DNA of 64,000 bases from Pseudomonas sp. 10-1B (GTDB taxonomy: Bacteria; Pseudomonadota; Gammaproteobacteria; Pseudomonadales; Pseudomonadaceae). Each line of letters opens with the position of its first letter. The first letter of the stretch is position 1. The stretch is from positions 1 to 64,000 of the forward strand of contig NZ_JYKS01000031.1 in assembly GCF_000935045.1 (NCBI RefSeq), read 5' to 3'. Below, piece by piece: positions 10,183 to 18,783 of the stretch. Position numbers and translations under genes: made by a program. Below the pieces are notes generated by a model. It saw only the letters and a program-made list of their open reading frames with translations, was not told where the DNA came from and ran no database searches.

Positions 10183-10539
10183 ATGAATGCCTTGAACCAA
10201 GCCCATTGCGAAGCCTGCCGCGCCGACGCGCCGAAAGTCACCGACGAAGAACTGGCCGAGCTGATTCGCGAAATCCCGGACTGGAACATCGAAGTACGTG
10301 ACGGCCACATGGAACTGGAGCGCGTGTTCCTGTTCAAGAACTTCAAGCACGCCCTGGCGTTCACCAATGCCGTTGGCGAGATCGCCGAGGCCGAAGGCCA
10401 CCACCCGGGGCTGCTGACCGAGTGGGGCAAGGTTACCGTGACCTGGTGGAGCCACTCGATCAAAGGCCTGCACCGCAATGACTTCATCATGTGCGCGCGC
10501 ACTGACAAGGTTGCGGAATCGGCTGAAGGCCGCAAATAA
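10183..10539 (+). CDS. phhB: Pterin-4-alpha-carbinolamine dehydratase PhhB
   Basis: This 118-aa protein dehydrates 4a-hydroxytetrahydropterin and so recycles the PhhA cofactor. The catalytic histidine pair is seen in EGHHPGLLTEW, with a further conserved WSHSIKGLHRND segment. The frame is open from 10150, but ATG 10183 gives the established 118-residue length. It is the second gene of phhAB. The aromatic aminotransferase gene phhC that follows in P. aeruginosa is not present here. Confidence 0.95.
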   Translation: MNALNQAHCEACRADAPKVTDEELAELIREIPDWNIEVRDGHMELERVFLFKNFKHALAFTNAVGEIAEAEGHHPGLLTEWGKVTVTWWSHSIKGLHRNDFIMCARTDKVAESAEGRK

Positions 10540-10552
10540 CCGCCTGGAAAGT

Positions 10553-10676
10553 GGGGCCGCTGCGCGCCCCTTCGCGGGCAGGCCCGCTCCCACAGAGACC
10601 GCGTACTCCCTGATTTTCGCGGTTCATGTGGGAGCGGGCGTGCCCGCGAAGGGGCGCGCAGCGGCCCCGGTTTTTT
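10553..10676 (+). terminator. REP pair forming a long terminator hairpin after phhB
   Basis: The inverted REP cores are extended outward by a perfect match (GGGGCCGCTGCGCGCCCC and its complement), giving arms of 26 bases (10553-10578 and 10643-10668) around a 64-nt loop. TTTTTT follows at 10671. A BIME here seems to serve as the phhAB terminator. Confidence 0.75.
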
Positions 10677-10830
10677 GTAGGTAAACCGTCCGCTGTTCGC
10701 CCGCAAAACCGACAAACGACCGGTAAAAAATCCAAACTGTCATTCAGACTTGTGTATCCTGCCCCAGCTTTGCGAAGCTTCAACCGCGCCTGGCGCAGAC
10801 TTTTCACTCACACTTGCGAGGAACGACGAG

Positions 10831-10959
10831 ATGCATGAAATCCCGAATCTTCCCTTCCCAAGCCTGAACCCAGAAGAGCCATCCGTGACCGTTCACGCCG
10901 AACCGGCAGCTGCCGTCGAGCAGGATGGTGACGATCAATCCAGCGCTGACCAGGAATAA
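10831..10959 (+). CDS. Possible 42-aa acidic protein
   Basis: An ATG at 10831 follows GAGGAAC at nine bases and opens a 42-codon frame (starts MHEIPNLPFPSLNPEEP, ends DQSSADQE). The product would be acidic, rich in P, E and D, with no hydrophobic segment or cysteine, so probably cytosolic and disordered. It lies between phhB and the MFS gene, and a long inverted repeat (10976-11025) follows its stop. I do not recognise it. Ribosome profiling or conservation would be needed to confirm translation. Confidence 0.35.
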   Translation: MHEIPNLPFPSLNPEEPSVTVHAEPAAAVEQDGDDQSSADQE

Positions 10960-10975
10960 CTGCGCATCCCCGACT

Positions 10976-11025
10976 GTGTGAAAACGGCTGACCTGCGGGC
11001 TACCCCCGTCATCACGTTTTCACAC
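10976..11025 (+). promoter_or_regulatory. Long inverted repeat in the leader of the MFS gene
   Basis: GTGTGAAAACG (10976-10986) and CGTTTTCACAC (11015-11025) are perfect 11-bp inverted arms. The inner 28 nt can pair again (TGAC/GTCA, GGG/CCC), giving a nearly continuous stem-loop. It ends 18-30 nt before the MFS start. No T-run follows, so it is either an operator or an mRNA leader structure. Confidence 0.5.
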
Positions 11026-11042
11026 CGTCCAGAACCTCTGCC

Positions 11043-12254
11043 ATGAAGGCCTCCATGCCCGACTCACCGCGCCCCCTTGCGGTCACCCTGCAAGTCGTCT
11101 CCATCGTCCTCTTCACCTTCATCGGCTACCTCAACATCGGCATCCCGCTGGCGGTACTGCCTGGCTATGTGCACAACGACCTGGGCTTCAGTGCCGTGGT
11201 CGCCGGCCTGGTGATCAGCGTGCAATACCTCGCCACCCTGCTCAGCCGCCCTACCGCCAGCCGCATCATCGACAACCACGGTAGCAAGAAGGCAGTCATG
11301 TATGGCCTGGCCGGCTGCGGCTTGAGTGGCGTATTCATGCTGGCCTGCGCCTTCCTCACCCAGCTGCCCTGGCTGAGCCTGGCCTGCCTGCTGGTCGGCC
11401 GCCTGGTGCTGGGCAGCGCGGAAAGCCTGGTGGGCTCGGGTGCGATCGGCTGGGGCATCGGCCGGGTGGGCGCTGCAAACACTGCCAAGGTCATCTCCTG
11501 GAACGGCATCGCCAGCTACGGCGCACTGGCCATCGGCGCCCCGCTGGGCGTGCTGATGGTCAAGGGCCTGGGGCTGTGGAGCATGGGCATCAGCATCATC
11601 CTGCTGTGCGCGCTCGGCCTGTTGCTGGCCTGGCCCAAGCAGGCCGCACCTATCGTCAGCGGGGTACGCCTGCCGTTCCTGCGGGTACTGGGCAAGGTGT
11701 TCCCGCATGGCTCGGGGCTGGCCCTGGGCTCGATCGGCTTTGGCACCATCGCCACGTTCATCACCCTGTATTACGCCAGCCATGGCTGGGCCAACGCGGC
11801 GCTGACCCTGAGCCTGTTCGGTGCCAGTTTCATCAGTGCGCGGCTGCTGTTCGGCAACCTGATCAACCGGATTGGCGGTTTTCGGGTGGCGATCGCCTGC
11901 CTGGCGATAGAGACCATGGGGCTGCTGATGCTGTGGCTGGCGCCCAACGCCGAACTGGCCTTGGCTGGTGCGGCACTTAGCGGCTTTGGTTTCTCGCTGG
12001 TGTTTCCGGCGCTGGGGGTAGAGGCAGTGAACCAGGTGTCGGCGGCCAACCGCGGGGCCGCGGTGGGGGCGTATTCGCTGTTCATCGATTTGTCGCTGGG
12101 GGTGACCGGGCCGCTGGTGGGCGCGGTGGCGGCGGGGTTCGGGTTTGCTTCGATGTTTCTGTTTGCGGCGGCTGCGGCGGCTTGTGGGTTGGTGTTGAGC
12201 CTGTATCTGTACCGGCAGGCGCGAAAACCGAGAAACAGAGTGCAAGAATCCTGA
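11043..12254 (+). CDS. MFS transporter (YhhS-like)
   Basis: This 403-aa carrier has about 12 membrane segments and the MFS loop motif around RIIDNHGSKKAVMYG (about residues 75-89). The overall pattern is that of the YhhS/arabinose-efflux-like group, with no assigned substrate. ATG 11043 lacks a good ribosome site; an in-frame ATG at 11055 has AAGG about six bases upstream and may be the real start (399 aa). It is preceded by a strong inverted repeat and followed by type B REP elements. Inner-membrane location is certain; the export role is inferred. Confidence 0.8.
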   Translation: MKASMPDSPRPLAVTLQVVSIVLFTFIGYLNIGIPLAVLPGYVHNDLGFSAVVAGLVISVQYLATLLSRPTASRIIDNHGSKKAVMYGLAGCGLSGVFMLACAFLTQLPWLSLACLLVGRLVLGSAESLVGSGAIGWGIGRVGAANTAKVISWNGIASYGALAIGAPLGVLMVKGLGLWSMGISIILLCALGLLLAWPKQAAPIVSGVRLPFLRVLGKVFPHGSGLALGSIGFGTIATFITLYYASHGWANAALTLSLFGASFISARLLFGNLINRIGGFRVAIACLAIETMGLLMLWLAPNAELALAGAALSGFGFSLVFPALGVEAVNQVSAANRGAAVGAYSLFIDLSLGVTGPLVGAVAAGFGFASMFLFAAAAAACGLVLSLYLYRQARKPRNRVQES

Positions 12255-12278
12255 ATGTGTAGCGGCTGCACTGGCCCT

Positions 12279-12456
12279 ATCGCCGGCAAGCCAGCTCCCA
12301 CAAGTACTCCACAGCTTTCAAGTGCGGTGCAATCCCTGTGAGAGCAACTGTCTTGTATTGCCTGGGCTGGCCTCATCGCCGGCAAGCCAGCTCCCACAGG
12401 TACTGCACAGGGCTTGAGATCGATGCGGTCGAGGTGGGAGCTGGCTTGCCGGCGAT
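12279..12456. repeat. Triple type B REP cluster
   Basis: Three copies of the second REP type (core CGCCGGCAAGCCAGCTCCCACA) lie at 12279-12302, 12375-12400 and, inverted, 12433-12455. A truncated remnant (GAGAGCAACTGTCTTG) precedes the second. Positions 12343-12454 are about 93% identical to 36313-36424. It lies between the convergent MFS and ydiJ genes. Confidence 0.85.
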
Positions 12457-12488
12457 GGGCTGCAAAGCAGCCCCCGAGGCCCTGAAAC

Positions 12489-15400
12489 CTAGCGCTGGGC
12501 GTACTGCAAAACTACTTCCAGCGGGTGGCGCATCTTCCGCTCGGTCATGCGCTTGACCTGGCTACGGCACGAATAACCAGTTGCCAGCGGCTCGCCCTCC
12601 TTGTCCAGCTTGGTCGCCCAGCTCTGCTCGAAGATGGTCCGCGAGGTTTCCTGGTTGCGCGCTTCGTGTCCATAGGTACCGGACATGCCGCAGCAACCGG
12701 TAGCTTCGGTCACCAGCTTCAGCCCCAGGCGGGCGAACACCTGCTCCCACTGTTTGGTGCTGGCCGGCACGTTGGTCTTCTCGGTGCAATGCGCCATCAG
12801 GCGGAAGTTGCCCGGCGCGGTCGGCGCCTGCTCCGGCAACACATCCATCAACCACTCCTGCGGCAACAGCACCTGCGGGCAACCGTCCAGGCCCGGTACC
12901 TTCTGGTACTCCTGGCGATACACCAGGGTCATTGCCGGGTCCAGGCCCACCAGCGGCACGCCGCAGTCGGCCAAGGCCTTGAGCTGGGTGGCGTTGCGGA
13001 TCGCCGCTTTGCCGAACGCGCCGAGGAACCCCTGTACATGCAGCGGCTTGCCATTGGCGCTGTACGGCGCCAGGAACACCCGGTGACCCAAGCGGTGCGC
13101 CAGGTCGATGAAGGCCGACAGCAACGGCGTCTCGAAGTAACGGGTAAAGGCATCCTGCACCAGCACGATGCTGCGCTCACGCTGGGCCGGGGTCAGTTCA
13201 CGCAGCGCCGGCACGCTGGCCACGCCGACACGGCAACGGGTCAGGGTGGCCTGGAAGTTGAAGCGGCTGATCAGCGGGCTGTCGACCATGCCGACCTTGT
13301 CGGCCAGCAGCTTGCTCACCCACTTCGAGCCCATTACCGCGTTGTACAGGCCCGGCGCATGCGCCAGGTACGGGATGGTGAACTCCAGCGAGCCAATCAG
13401 ATAGTCACGCAGCGGGCGCTGGTAGCGGCCGTGGTACAGCTCGAGGAAGCGCGAGCGGAAGTCGGGCACGTTGACCTTGATAGGGCACTGCCCGGCGCAC
13501 GACTTGCACGCCAGGCAACCGGCCATGGCGTCGTACACTTCATGGGAGAAGTCTTCCTGCCCCTGGCTGCGTGCGCGGTTGTTGCGCAGGCGCGTCGGCA
13601 GGCCCTTGAGCCACGAAACCTTGTTACGCGCTGCCGCCAGCACGTCGATGTTCGCCTCGCCTTGCAGGCGCAGCCATTCGCGCATCAGCGAGGCACGGCC
13701 CTTGGGCGAATGCTGGCGTTCACGGGTAGCCTTCCACGACGGGCACATGGCGTCATTGGGGTCGTAGTTGTAGCAGGCGCCATTGCCGTTGCAGTGCACG
13801 GCGCTGGGGAAGTCCTGCCAGACGCGCTCGTCGATGGTACGGTCGAGGTCACCGCGCAGGGTCACGCCATCCACCGGGGTCAGGCCTTCGCCGCTACCTG
13901 GTGGGGTGCAGATCTTGCCCGGGTTGAGCTGGTTGTATGGGTCGAAAGCGCCTTTCAGGCGCTGCAGCGCCGGGTACAGCTCGCCGAAGTACTCCGGCAC
14001 ATATTCCGAGCGCAGGCCCTTGCCGTGCTCACCCCACAGCAGGCCGCCGTAGCTTTTGGTCAGCGCCGCCACCGCATCGGAAATCGGCTTGACCAGCGCG
14101 GCCTGGGCCGGGTCCTTCATGTCCAGCGCCGGGCGCACGTGCAGCACGCCGGCGTCGACGTGGCCGAACATGCCGTAGGCCAGGCCGTAGCCATCGAGCA
14201 AGGCGCGGAAGTCGGCAATGTAGTCGGCCAGTTGCTCTGGCGGTACCGCGGTGTCTTCCACGAACGGCTGCGGGCGCACTTCGCCCTCGACGTTGCCCAG
14301 CAGGCCTACCGAGCGCTTGCGCATTACATAGACACGGGTAACGGCCTCGGCGCCTTCAGCCAAGGTATGCCCAAGGCGCTCGACGCTGGTGTCCGCCTGC
14401 AGGTGCTCGACAAAGGCCTGCACCCGAGCATTGACCTCGGCCGGCTCGTCACCGCAGAACTCCACCAGGTTGATACCCAGGGTCGGGCGCTCGGGGTCGG
14501 CCGGGAAGTACTCGGCAACGCTGTGCCAGACGATGTCCTTCATCGCCAGCATCAGCACCTTGGAATCGACCGTCTCGATCGACAGCGGTTTGTGCGCCAT
14601 CAGCGCGTTGGCGTCACGCAGGGCATCCATGAAGCTGGTGTAGCGCACATTGACCAGCACCGCGTACTTGGGGATCGGCAGCACGTTGAGCTTGGCTTCG
14701 ACCACGTAGCCCAGCGAGCCCTCGGCACCACACAGCACGCTGTTGAGGTTGAAGCGGCCCTGCTCGTCGCGCAGGTGCGCCAGGTCGTAGCCGGTCAGGC
14801 AACGGTTGAGCTTGGGGAAGGTGGTTTCGATCAGTTCGGCCTGGGTTTCCTGAATGTCCCGCGCCATGCGGTACACCTCGCCAACCCGGCCAGGCGCTGC
14901 GCAGGCCTGCTCCAGCGCGGCATCGTCGATCGGCAGGCTGTGCAGGCGCTCGCCACCGAGCAGCACACTGTGCAGCTCCAGCACGTGGTCGCGGGTCTTG
15001 CCGTAGGTGCAGCTGCCCTGGCCACTGGCGTCGGTGTTGATCATGCCGCCGACGGTGGCGCGGTTGGAGGTGGACAGCTCGGGGGCGAAGAACAGCCCGT
15101 GCGGCTTGAGCGCGGCGTTGAGCTGGTCCTTGACCGTACCGGCCTGCACCCGCACCCAACGCTCCTCGACGTTGATTTCGAGGATCTTGTTCATGTGCCG
15201 CGACAGGTCGACGACGATACCGTCGGTCAGCGACTGGCCGTTGGTGCCAGTGCCACCGCCACGCGGGGTCAGCTTGACCTGCTGGAAGCGCGCCTCGCCC
15301 ATCAGCGTGGCGACCCGCGCCACATCGTCGGCGTCCAGCGGGAACACCGCCGCCTGCGGCAAGCGCTGGTAGATCGAGTTGTCGGTGGCCAGCACCGTGC

Positions 15401-15509
15401 GGGTGCCGTAGTCGGCACTGATCTGGCCACGGAAGCCACTATTGCGCAGGGCTTCGAGGAATTCGGGGTAGTTGGCGCTCGGTGCAACGGTCGGCAGCTG
15501 GGCGATCAT
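12489..15509 (-). CDS. ydiJ: FAD/4Fe-4S D-2-hydroxyglutarate dehydrogenase YdiJ
   Basis: This is a 1006-aa flavo-iron-sulfur oxidoreductase. The N-terminal FAD-binding-4 domain (about 45-240, with PRGGGTGTNGQS and VGGMINTDASGQG) is followed by the FAD-oxidase C domain (to about 530). A ferredoxin-like segment with GCLACKSCAGQCP (near residue 668) and a C-terminal cysteine-rich CCG-type region (ATGCCGMSGTYGHE) complete it. This layout is YdiJ, shown in E. coli and P. putida to oxidise D-2-hydroxyglutarate to 2-oxoglutarate, in P. putida as part of lysine catabolism. It is divergent from a LysR gene 152 bp away, a likely regulator. Confidence 0.88.
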   Translation of the reverse strand: MIAQLPTVAPSANYPEFLEALRNSGFRGQISADYGTRTVLATDNSIYQRLPQAAVFPLDADDVARVATLMGEARFQQVKLTPRGGGTGTNGQSLTDGIVVDLSRHMNKILEINVEERWVRVQAGTVKDQLNAALKPHGLFFAPELSTSNRATVGGMINTDASGQGSCTYGKTRDHVLELHSVLLGGERLHSLPIDDAALEQACAAPGRVGEVYRMARDIQETQAELIETTFPKLNRCLTGYDLAHLRDEQGRFNLNSVLCGAEGSLGYVVEAKLNVLPIPKYAVLVNVRYTSFMDALRDANALMAHKPLSIETVDSKVLMLAMKDIVWHSVAEYFPADPERPTLGINLVEFCGDEPAEVNARVQAFVEHLQADTSVERLGHTLAEGAEAVTRVYVMRKRSVGLLGNVEGEVRPQPFVEDTAVPPEQLADYIADFRALLDGYGLAYGMFGHVDAGVLHVRPALDMKDPAQAALVKPISDAVAALTKSYGGLLWGEHGKGLRSEYVPEYFGELYPALQRLKGAFDPYNQLNPGKICTPPGSGEGLTPVDGVTLRGDLDRTIDERVWQDFPSAVHCNGNGACYNYDPNDAMCPSWKATRERQHSPKGRASLMREWLRLQGEANIDVLAAARNKVSWLKGLPTRLRNNRARSQGQEDFSHEVYDAMAGCLACKSCAGQCPIKVNVPDFRSRFLELYHGRYQRPLRDYLIGSLEFTIPYLAHAPGLYNAVMGSKWVSKLLADKVGMVDSPLISRFNFQATLTRCRVGVASVPALRELTPAQRERSIVLVQDAFTRYFETPLLSAFIDLAHRLGHRVFLAPYSANGKPLHVQGFLGAFGKAAIRNATQLKALADCGVPLVGLDPAMTLVYRQEYQKVPGLDGCPQVLLPQEWLMDVLPEQAPTAPGNFRLMAHCTEKTNVPASTKQWEQVFARLGLKLVTEATGCCGMSGTYGHEARNQETSRTIFEQSWATKLDKEGEPLATGYSCRSQVKRMTERKMRHPLEVVLQYAQR

Positions 15510-15661
15510 CGAAGGATGGCCTCTTGATATTGGCTAATTCACGGGATTCCTGTCGTTCCGGCATGGGTGGTGGCATGCAAGGATGACGTATAGGCCAATG
15601 TTCCTGTAGTTTCGCTTCAGGGGCAAACGGATAATCCTGCCGCTATCGATGACTTTTATGA

Positions 15662-16546
15662 ATGAATTACCGCCACCTGACACCGTCCATGTCGCTGCTG
15701 CTGGCATTCGAGGCCGCCGCCCGACATGAAAGCTACACCCGTGCCGCTGCCGAACTGTCGCTGACCCAGAGCGCGGTCAGCCGCCAGGTGCAGGCGCTGG
15801 AACAGCAACTGGGCCTGACCCTGTTCCGCCGCGAGGGCCGCCAGGTCCAGCTGACCGATGTCGGCCGCCTGTACCAGCGCGAACTCAGCGAGGCACTGGG
15901 GCGCATCCGCAGCGCTACCCTGCAGGCACTGGCCTACCAGTCGGGGGTGGGCACCTTGCGCCTGGCCACCCTGCCCACCTTCGGCTCGAAATGGCTGTTG
16001 CCGCGGCTGTATGCGTTCTACAACGCCCACCCGGGCATGCTGGTGCACATTCATTCCCGTATCGAAGCCATCAACTTCGACACCAGCGAGATCGATGCCG
16101 CCATCGGCGTGGCCAGCCACGACCTGCCGGGGCTGATCTGCCATCGCCTGCATGCCGAGGAGCTGGTGGTGATCCTGCCGCCGGAGGCCGGTGCGGACAG
16201 CCAGGGCTGGAGCCCGGCACGGATCAGCGAAGAAGTACTGCTGAATGTGGCCAACAACCCGCATGCCTGGGGCGAATGGTTTTCGCACCATGCCCTGCCG
16301 CACCGGGCGATGCGCCTGGGGCCGAGCTTCGAGCTGACCTCGCACCTGATCCAGGCGGTGCGCGCCGGCATCGGTATCGGCCTGGTGCCGCGCATATTGG
16401 TGGAGGAGGAGCTGGCCAAGGGTGAGTTGTACAGCCCGGGGGTGGCGTTTGCCAGCCAGCGTAGTTATTACCTGATCTACCCGCCTAGGAATGAGGCGTT
16501 GCCGTCGTTGCGGGCATTCCGGGGGTGGTTGCTGGAGCAGATCTGA
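15662..16546 (+). CDS. LysR-family regulator (GcvA-like), probable ydiJ regulator
   Basis: This 294-aa protein has an N-terminal winged HTH (SYTRAAAELSLTQSAVSRQVQALEQ, split here as a motif at about residues 21-45) and a type 2 periplasmic-binding-like effector domain. The start MNYRHLTPSMSLLLAFEAAARH is typical of the GcvA/AmpR branch. It is transcribed divergently from ydiJ, so it probably controls that gene; the effector is unknown. I saw no clear T-N11-A palindrome in the 152-bp gap. A REP pair follows the stop. Confidence 0.8.
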   Translation: MNYRHLTPSMSLLLAFEAAARHESYTRAAAELSLTQSAVSRQVQALEQQLGLTLFRREGRQVQLTDVGRLYQRELSEALGRIRSATLQALAYQSGVGTLRLATLPTFGSKWLLPRLYAFYNAHPGMLVHIHSRIEAINFDTSEIDAAIGVASHDLPGLICHRLHAEELVVILPPEAGADSQGWSPARISEEVLLNVANNPHAWGEWFSHHALPHRAMRLGPSFELTSHLIQAVRAGIGIGLVPRILVEEELAKGELYSPGVAFASQRSYYLIYPPRNEALPSLRAFRGWLLEQI

Positions 16547-16561
16547 TCTGTTGCCTGGTCG

Positions 16562-16655
16562 GGCCTCTTCGCGGGCAAGCCCGCTCCTACAGGTATAGCG
16601 CTGCTCTCAGGGCCGGTGATACCCCTGTAGGAGCGGGCTTGCCCGCGAAGAGGCC
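16562..16655. repeat. REP pair (type A BIME)
   Basis: Inverted REP cores with CCTACAG ends lie at 16562-16592 and 16625-16654. Flanking bases (CTGGTCGGGCCTC and GAGGCCCAACCAG) extend the inverted repeat. It sits between two convergent genes. Confidence 0.85.
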
Positions 16656-16671
16656 CAACCAGACAACAAAA

Positions 16672-16702
16672 AACCCGAAGCCAGTCTCCCGGCCTCGGGT
16701 TT
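16672..16702 (-). terminator. Intrinsic terminator of the AroP-like permease gene
   Basis: On the minus strand the stem AACCCGAGGCC / GGCTTCGGGTT (one mismatch, 8-nt loop) runs into TTTTTTG. It lies 20 bp past the permease stop. Confidence 0.8.
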
Positions 16703-16721
16703 CCATATCACCTTCAGCGCC

Positions 16722-18140
16722 TTACTTGGCTACGGTTCCAGCAGCCCCACCGGCATGCATCCGGCGCCGCGACTTGACCATATAGACCACGAACATCGCG
16801 AACAGCCATACCGGGATCGCATACACCGAAACCTGGATGCCCGGGATCATCAGCATGATGCCGAGGATCAGCACCACGAACGCCAGCACCACATAGTTGC
16901 CGTACGGGTACCACAGCGCCTTGAACAGCGGCTTCTGGCCGGTGCTATCGAGGTGCTGGCGGAACTTCAGGTGCGAGTAGCTGATCATCGCCCAGTTGAT
17001 CACCAGGGTCGCTACCACCAGCGACATCAGCAGCTCCAGCGCGTTGGACGGCATCAGGTAGTTGAGCAGCACCGCGATCAGGGTCACGGCCGCCGACACC
17101 AGGATCGAACGCACTGGCACGCCACGCTTGTCGACCTTGGCCAGTGCCGCCGGGGCATCACCCTGCTCGGCCATGCCCAGCAGCATGCGGGCGTTGCAGT
17201 AGGTGCCGCTGTTGTACACCGACAGTGCCGCGGTCAGGACCACGAAGTTCAACAGGTGAGCAGCCACGTCACTGCCCAGCAGCGAGAACACCTGCACGAA
17301 CGGGCTGCTGCCGTAGCTGCCACCCGAGGCGTCGATGCTGGCGACCAGGTTGTCCCATGGGGTCAGCGACAGCAGCACCACCAGGGCGCCGACATAAAAG
17401 ATCAGAATACGGTAGATGACCTGGTTGATCGCCTTGGGGATCACGGTCTTCGGCTTGTCGGCCTCGGCCGCGGTGAAGCCGAGCATTTCCAGGCCACCGA
17501 AGGAGAACATGATGAACGCCAGGGCCATCACCAAGCCGCTGATACCGTTGGGGAAGAAGCCGCCATGCGACCACAGGTTGGCCACGGTCGCGTCAGGGCC
17601 GCCGCTGCCGCTGGTGAGCAGGTAGGCACCCAGGCCAATCATGCTGACGATGGCCACGACCTTGATGATGGCGAACCAGAATTCGGCTTCACCGAAGAAC
17701 TTCACGTTCATCAGGTTGATGGCGTTGATCAGCACGAAGAACGCTGCCGCCGTGACCCAGGTGGGGATCTCCGGCCACCAGTAGTGAACATACTTGCCGA
17801 CCGCCGAAAGCTCCGACATGCCCACCAGGATGTACAGCACCCAGCAGTTCCAGCCCGACAGGAAGCCGGCGAAACCACCCCAGTAGGTGTGGGCGAAATG
17901 GCTGAACGAGCCGGCCACCGGCTCTTCGACGATCATTTCGCCCAACTGGCGCATGATCATGAAGGCGATGAAGCCGCAGATGGCGTAGCCAAGGATCATC
18001 GACGGGCCGGCGGATTTCATCACGCCTGCCGAGCCGAGGAATAGACCGGTACCAATCGCACCGCCGAGAGCGATCAACTGGATATGGCGGTTCTTCAGGC
18101 CCCGCTTGAGCTCGCCTGAATGCATGTTTTGTCCACTCAT
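16722..18140 (-). CDS. aroP: APC-family amino acid permease, AroP type
   Basis: This 472-aa permease has 12 predicted membrane segments and the amino acid permease signature GGAIGTGLFLGSAGVM near the N-terminus, with the GGLEMLGFTAAEADKP segment of the AroP/ProY/GabP group. The frame extends to 18188, but ATG 18140 (MSGQNMHSGELKRG) gives the usual length; ATG 18125 is an alternative. In P. putida the syntenic gene near phhAB is an aromatic amino acid carrier, and a PhhR-box-like site lies about 500 bp upstream. Substrate assignment within the family is not certain from sequence. Confidence 0.82.
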   Translation of the reverse strand: MSGQNMHSGELKRGLKNRHIQLIALGGAIGTGLFLGSAGVMKSAGPSMILGYAICGFIAFMIMRQLGEMIVEEPVAGSFSHFAHTYWGGFAGFLSGWNCWVLYILVGMSELSAVGKYVHYWWPEIPTWVTAAAFFVLINAINLMNVKFFGEAEFWFAIIKVVAIVSMIGLGAYLLTSGSGGPDATVANLWSHGGFFPNGISGLVMALAFIMFSFGGLEMLGFTAAEADKPKTVIPKAINQVIYRILIFYVGALVVLLSLTPWDNLVASIDASGGSYGSSPFVQVFSLLGSDVAAHLLNFVVLTAALSVYNSGTYCNARMLLGMAEQGDAPAALAKVDKRGVPVRSILVSAAVTLIAVLLNYLMPSNALELLMSLVVATLVINWAMISYSHLKFRQHLDSTGQKPLFKALWYPYGNYVVLAFVVLILGIMLMIPGIQVSVYAIPVWLFAMFVVYMVKSRRRMHAGGAAGTVAK

Positions 18141-18261
18141 GAACGAAGTCACCTGCATTGTTTTTATCTGTGACGGAATCGGACCCACCGCGCTCGTGGC
18201 GCAGCGGAATGGGCAAGGTGGTTACCTTGGATTTCTTGACCCCAGGTGCCGCCGAAGCGGA

Positions 18262-18432
18262 TCAACCAGGCGTGATCAAGAGTGCGCGGTACGCAAAGGA
18301 GTCACAGGTAAAACGCGGCGCACTGTATACCCCTGCGAGCGCGCAGGCGTCAACGCGTTGCATCGTTTCCTTGGGAAAAAACGCAGCGATCCTGTGGTAC
18401 AGGCCTTGAAAGGCGGAGTGATCGGCGTACAT
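18262..18432 (-). CDS. Possible 56-aa leader or small protein upstream of the permease
   Basis: ATG 18432 follows ATGGAGGCGCC, a good ribosome site, and opens 56 codons (starts MYADHSAFQGLYHRIAAFF). The frame ends 122 bp before the permease start on the same strand. It has aromatic residues (three Y, five F) but no membrane segment or known motif. It could be a small protein or a leader in a long 5' UTR, or a chance frame. Confidence 0.22.
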   Translation of the reverse strand: MYADHSAFQGLYHRIAAFFPKETMQRVDACALAGVYSAPRFTCDSFAYRALLITPG

Positions 18433-18632
18433 GGCGCCTCCATTTGTTGTTTTGTCAGCCAGGCTCTGTGGACTGGCTTTTTGCACACGGCAATGGCGGC
18501 TATAACACCGTGGGGCGGGGGTTTGGGCAAGATAGGCAGGAGCCAGGAGGGTGGCTTTGGCACACGAGCAGCGGCAAGGTTTTTTTACAAGATCGGGTCA
18601 ATTCTGAAATCAGGACTGAAATCAGCCACATT

Positions 18633-18650
18633 CGTACAAATTTCTTTACA
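18633..18650. promoter_or_regulatory. PhhR box-like site upstream of the permease gene
   Basis: CGTACA-N6-TTTACA on the plus strand matches the inverted PhhR consensus at 10 of 12 positions, as well as the phhA-proximal site does. It is about 490 bp upstream of the permease ATG, so it would act over a distance or on an unseen upstream promoter. Confidence 0.35.
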
Positions 18651-18740
18651 TGGCGGTTCAAGAACTTGCCAGTCGTCCGAAAAATTCTTTTTCTTCAATA
18701 TCTTGGGGCCGCTTTGCGGCCCCAAATTCTCACACGCATA

Positions 18741-18768
18741 AAAAAACCAGCCCGAAGGCTGGTTCTCT
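18741..18768 (-). terminator. Intrinsic terminator of rluB
   Basis: On the minus strand ACCAGCC-ttcg-GGCTGGT is followed by TTTTTTT. It lies 16 bp past the rluB stop. Confidence 0.85.
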
Positions 18769-18783
18769 TACCGCAAAGGCCAA

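Larger units (their letters stand above)
18141..18783. other. Long intergenic region upstream of the permease gene
   Basis: These 640 bp separate the permease from rluB. They hold a PhhR-box-like site (18633-18650), a GGGGCCGC-ttt-GCGGCCCC hairpin (18705-18723), the rluB terminator, and a possible 56-codon frame. Base composition is more AT-rich than the neighbours near 18580-18700. No clear gene of known family was seen. Confidence 0.5.

Noticed and set aside
12525..15527. 1000-codon open frame opposite ydiJ
   Set aside because: Its length comes from codon bias of ydiJ on the other strand; the product has no known domain and is rich in R, Q, H and A.
18705..18723. GGGGCCGC-ttt-GCGGCCCC hairpin as a terminator
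   Set aside because: The stem is perfect, but no T-run follows on either strand, and no gene ends next to it.
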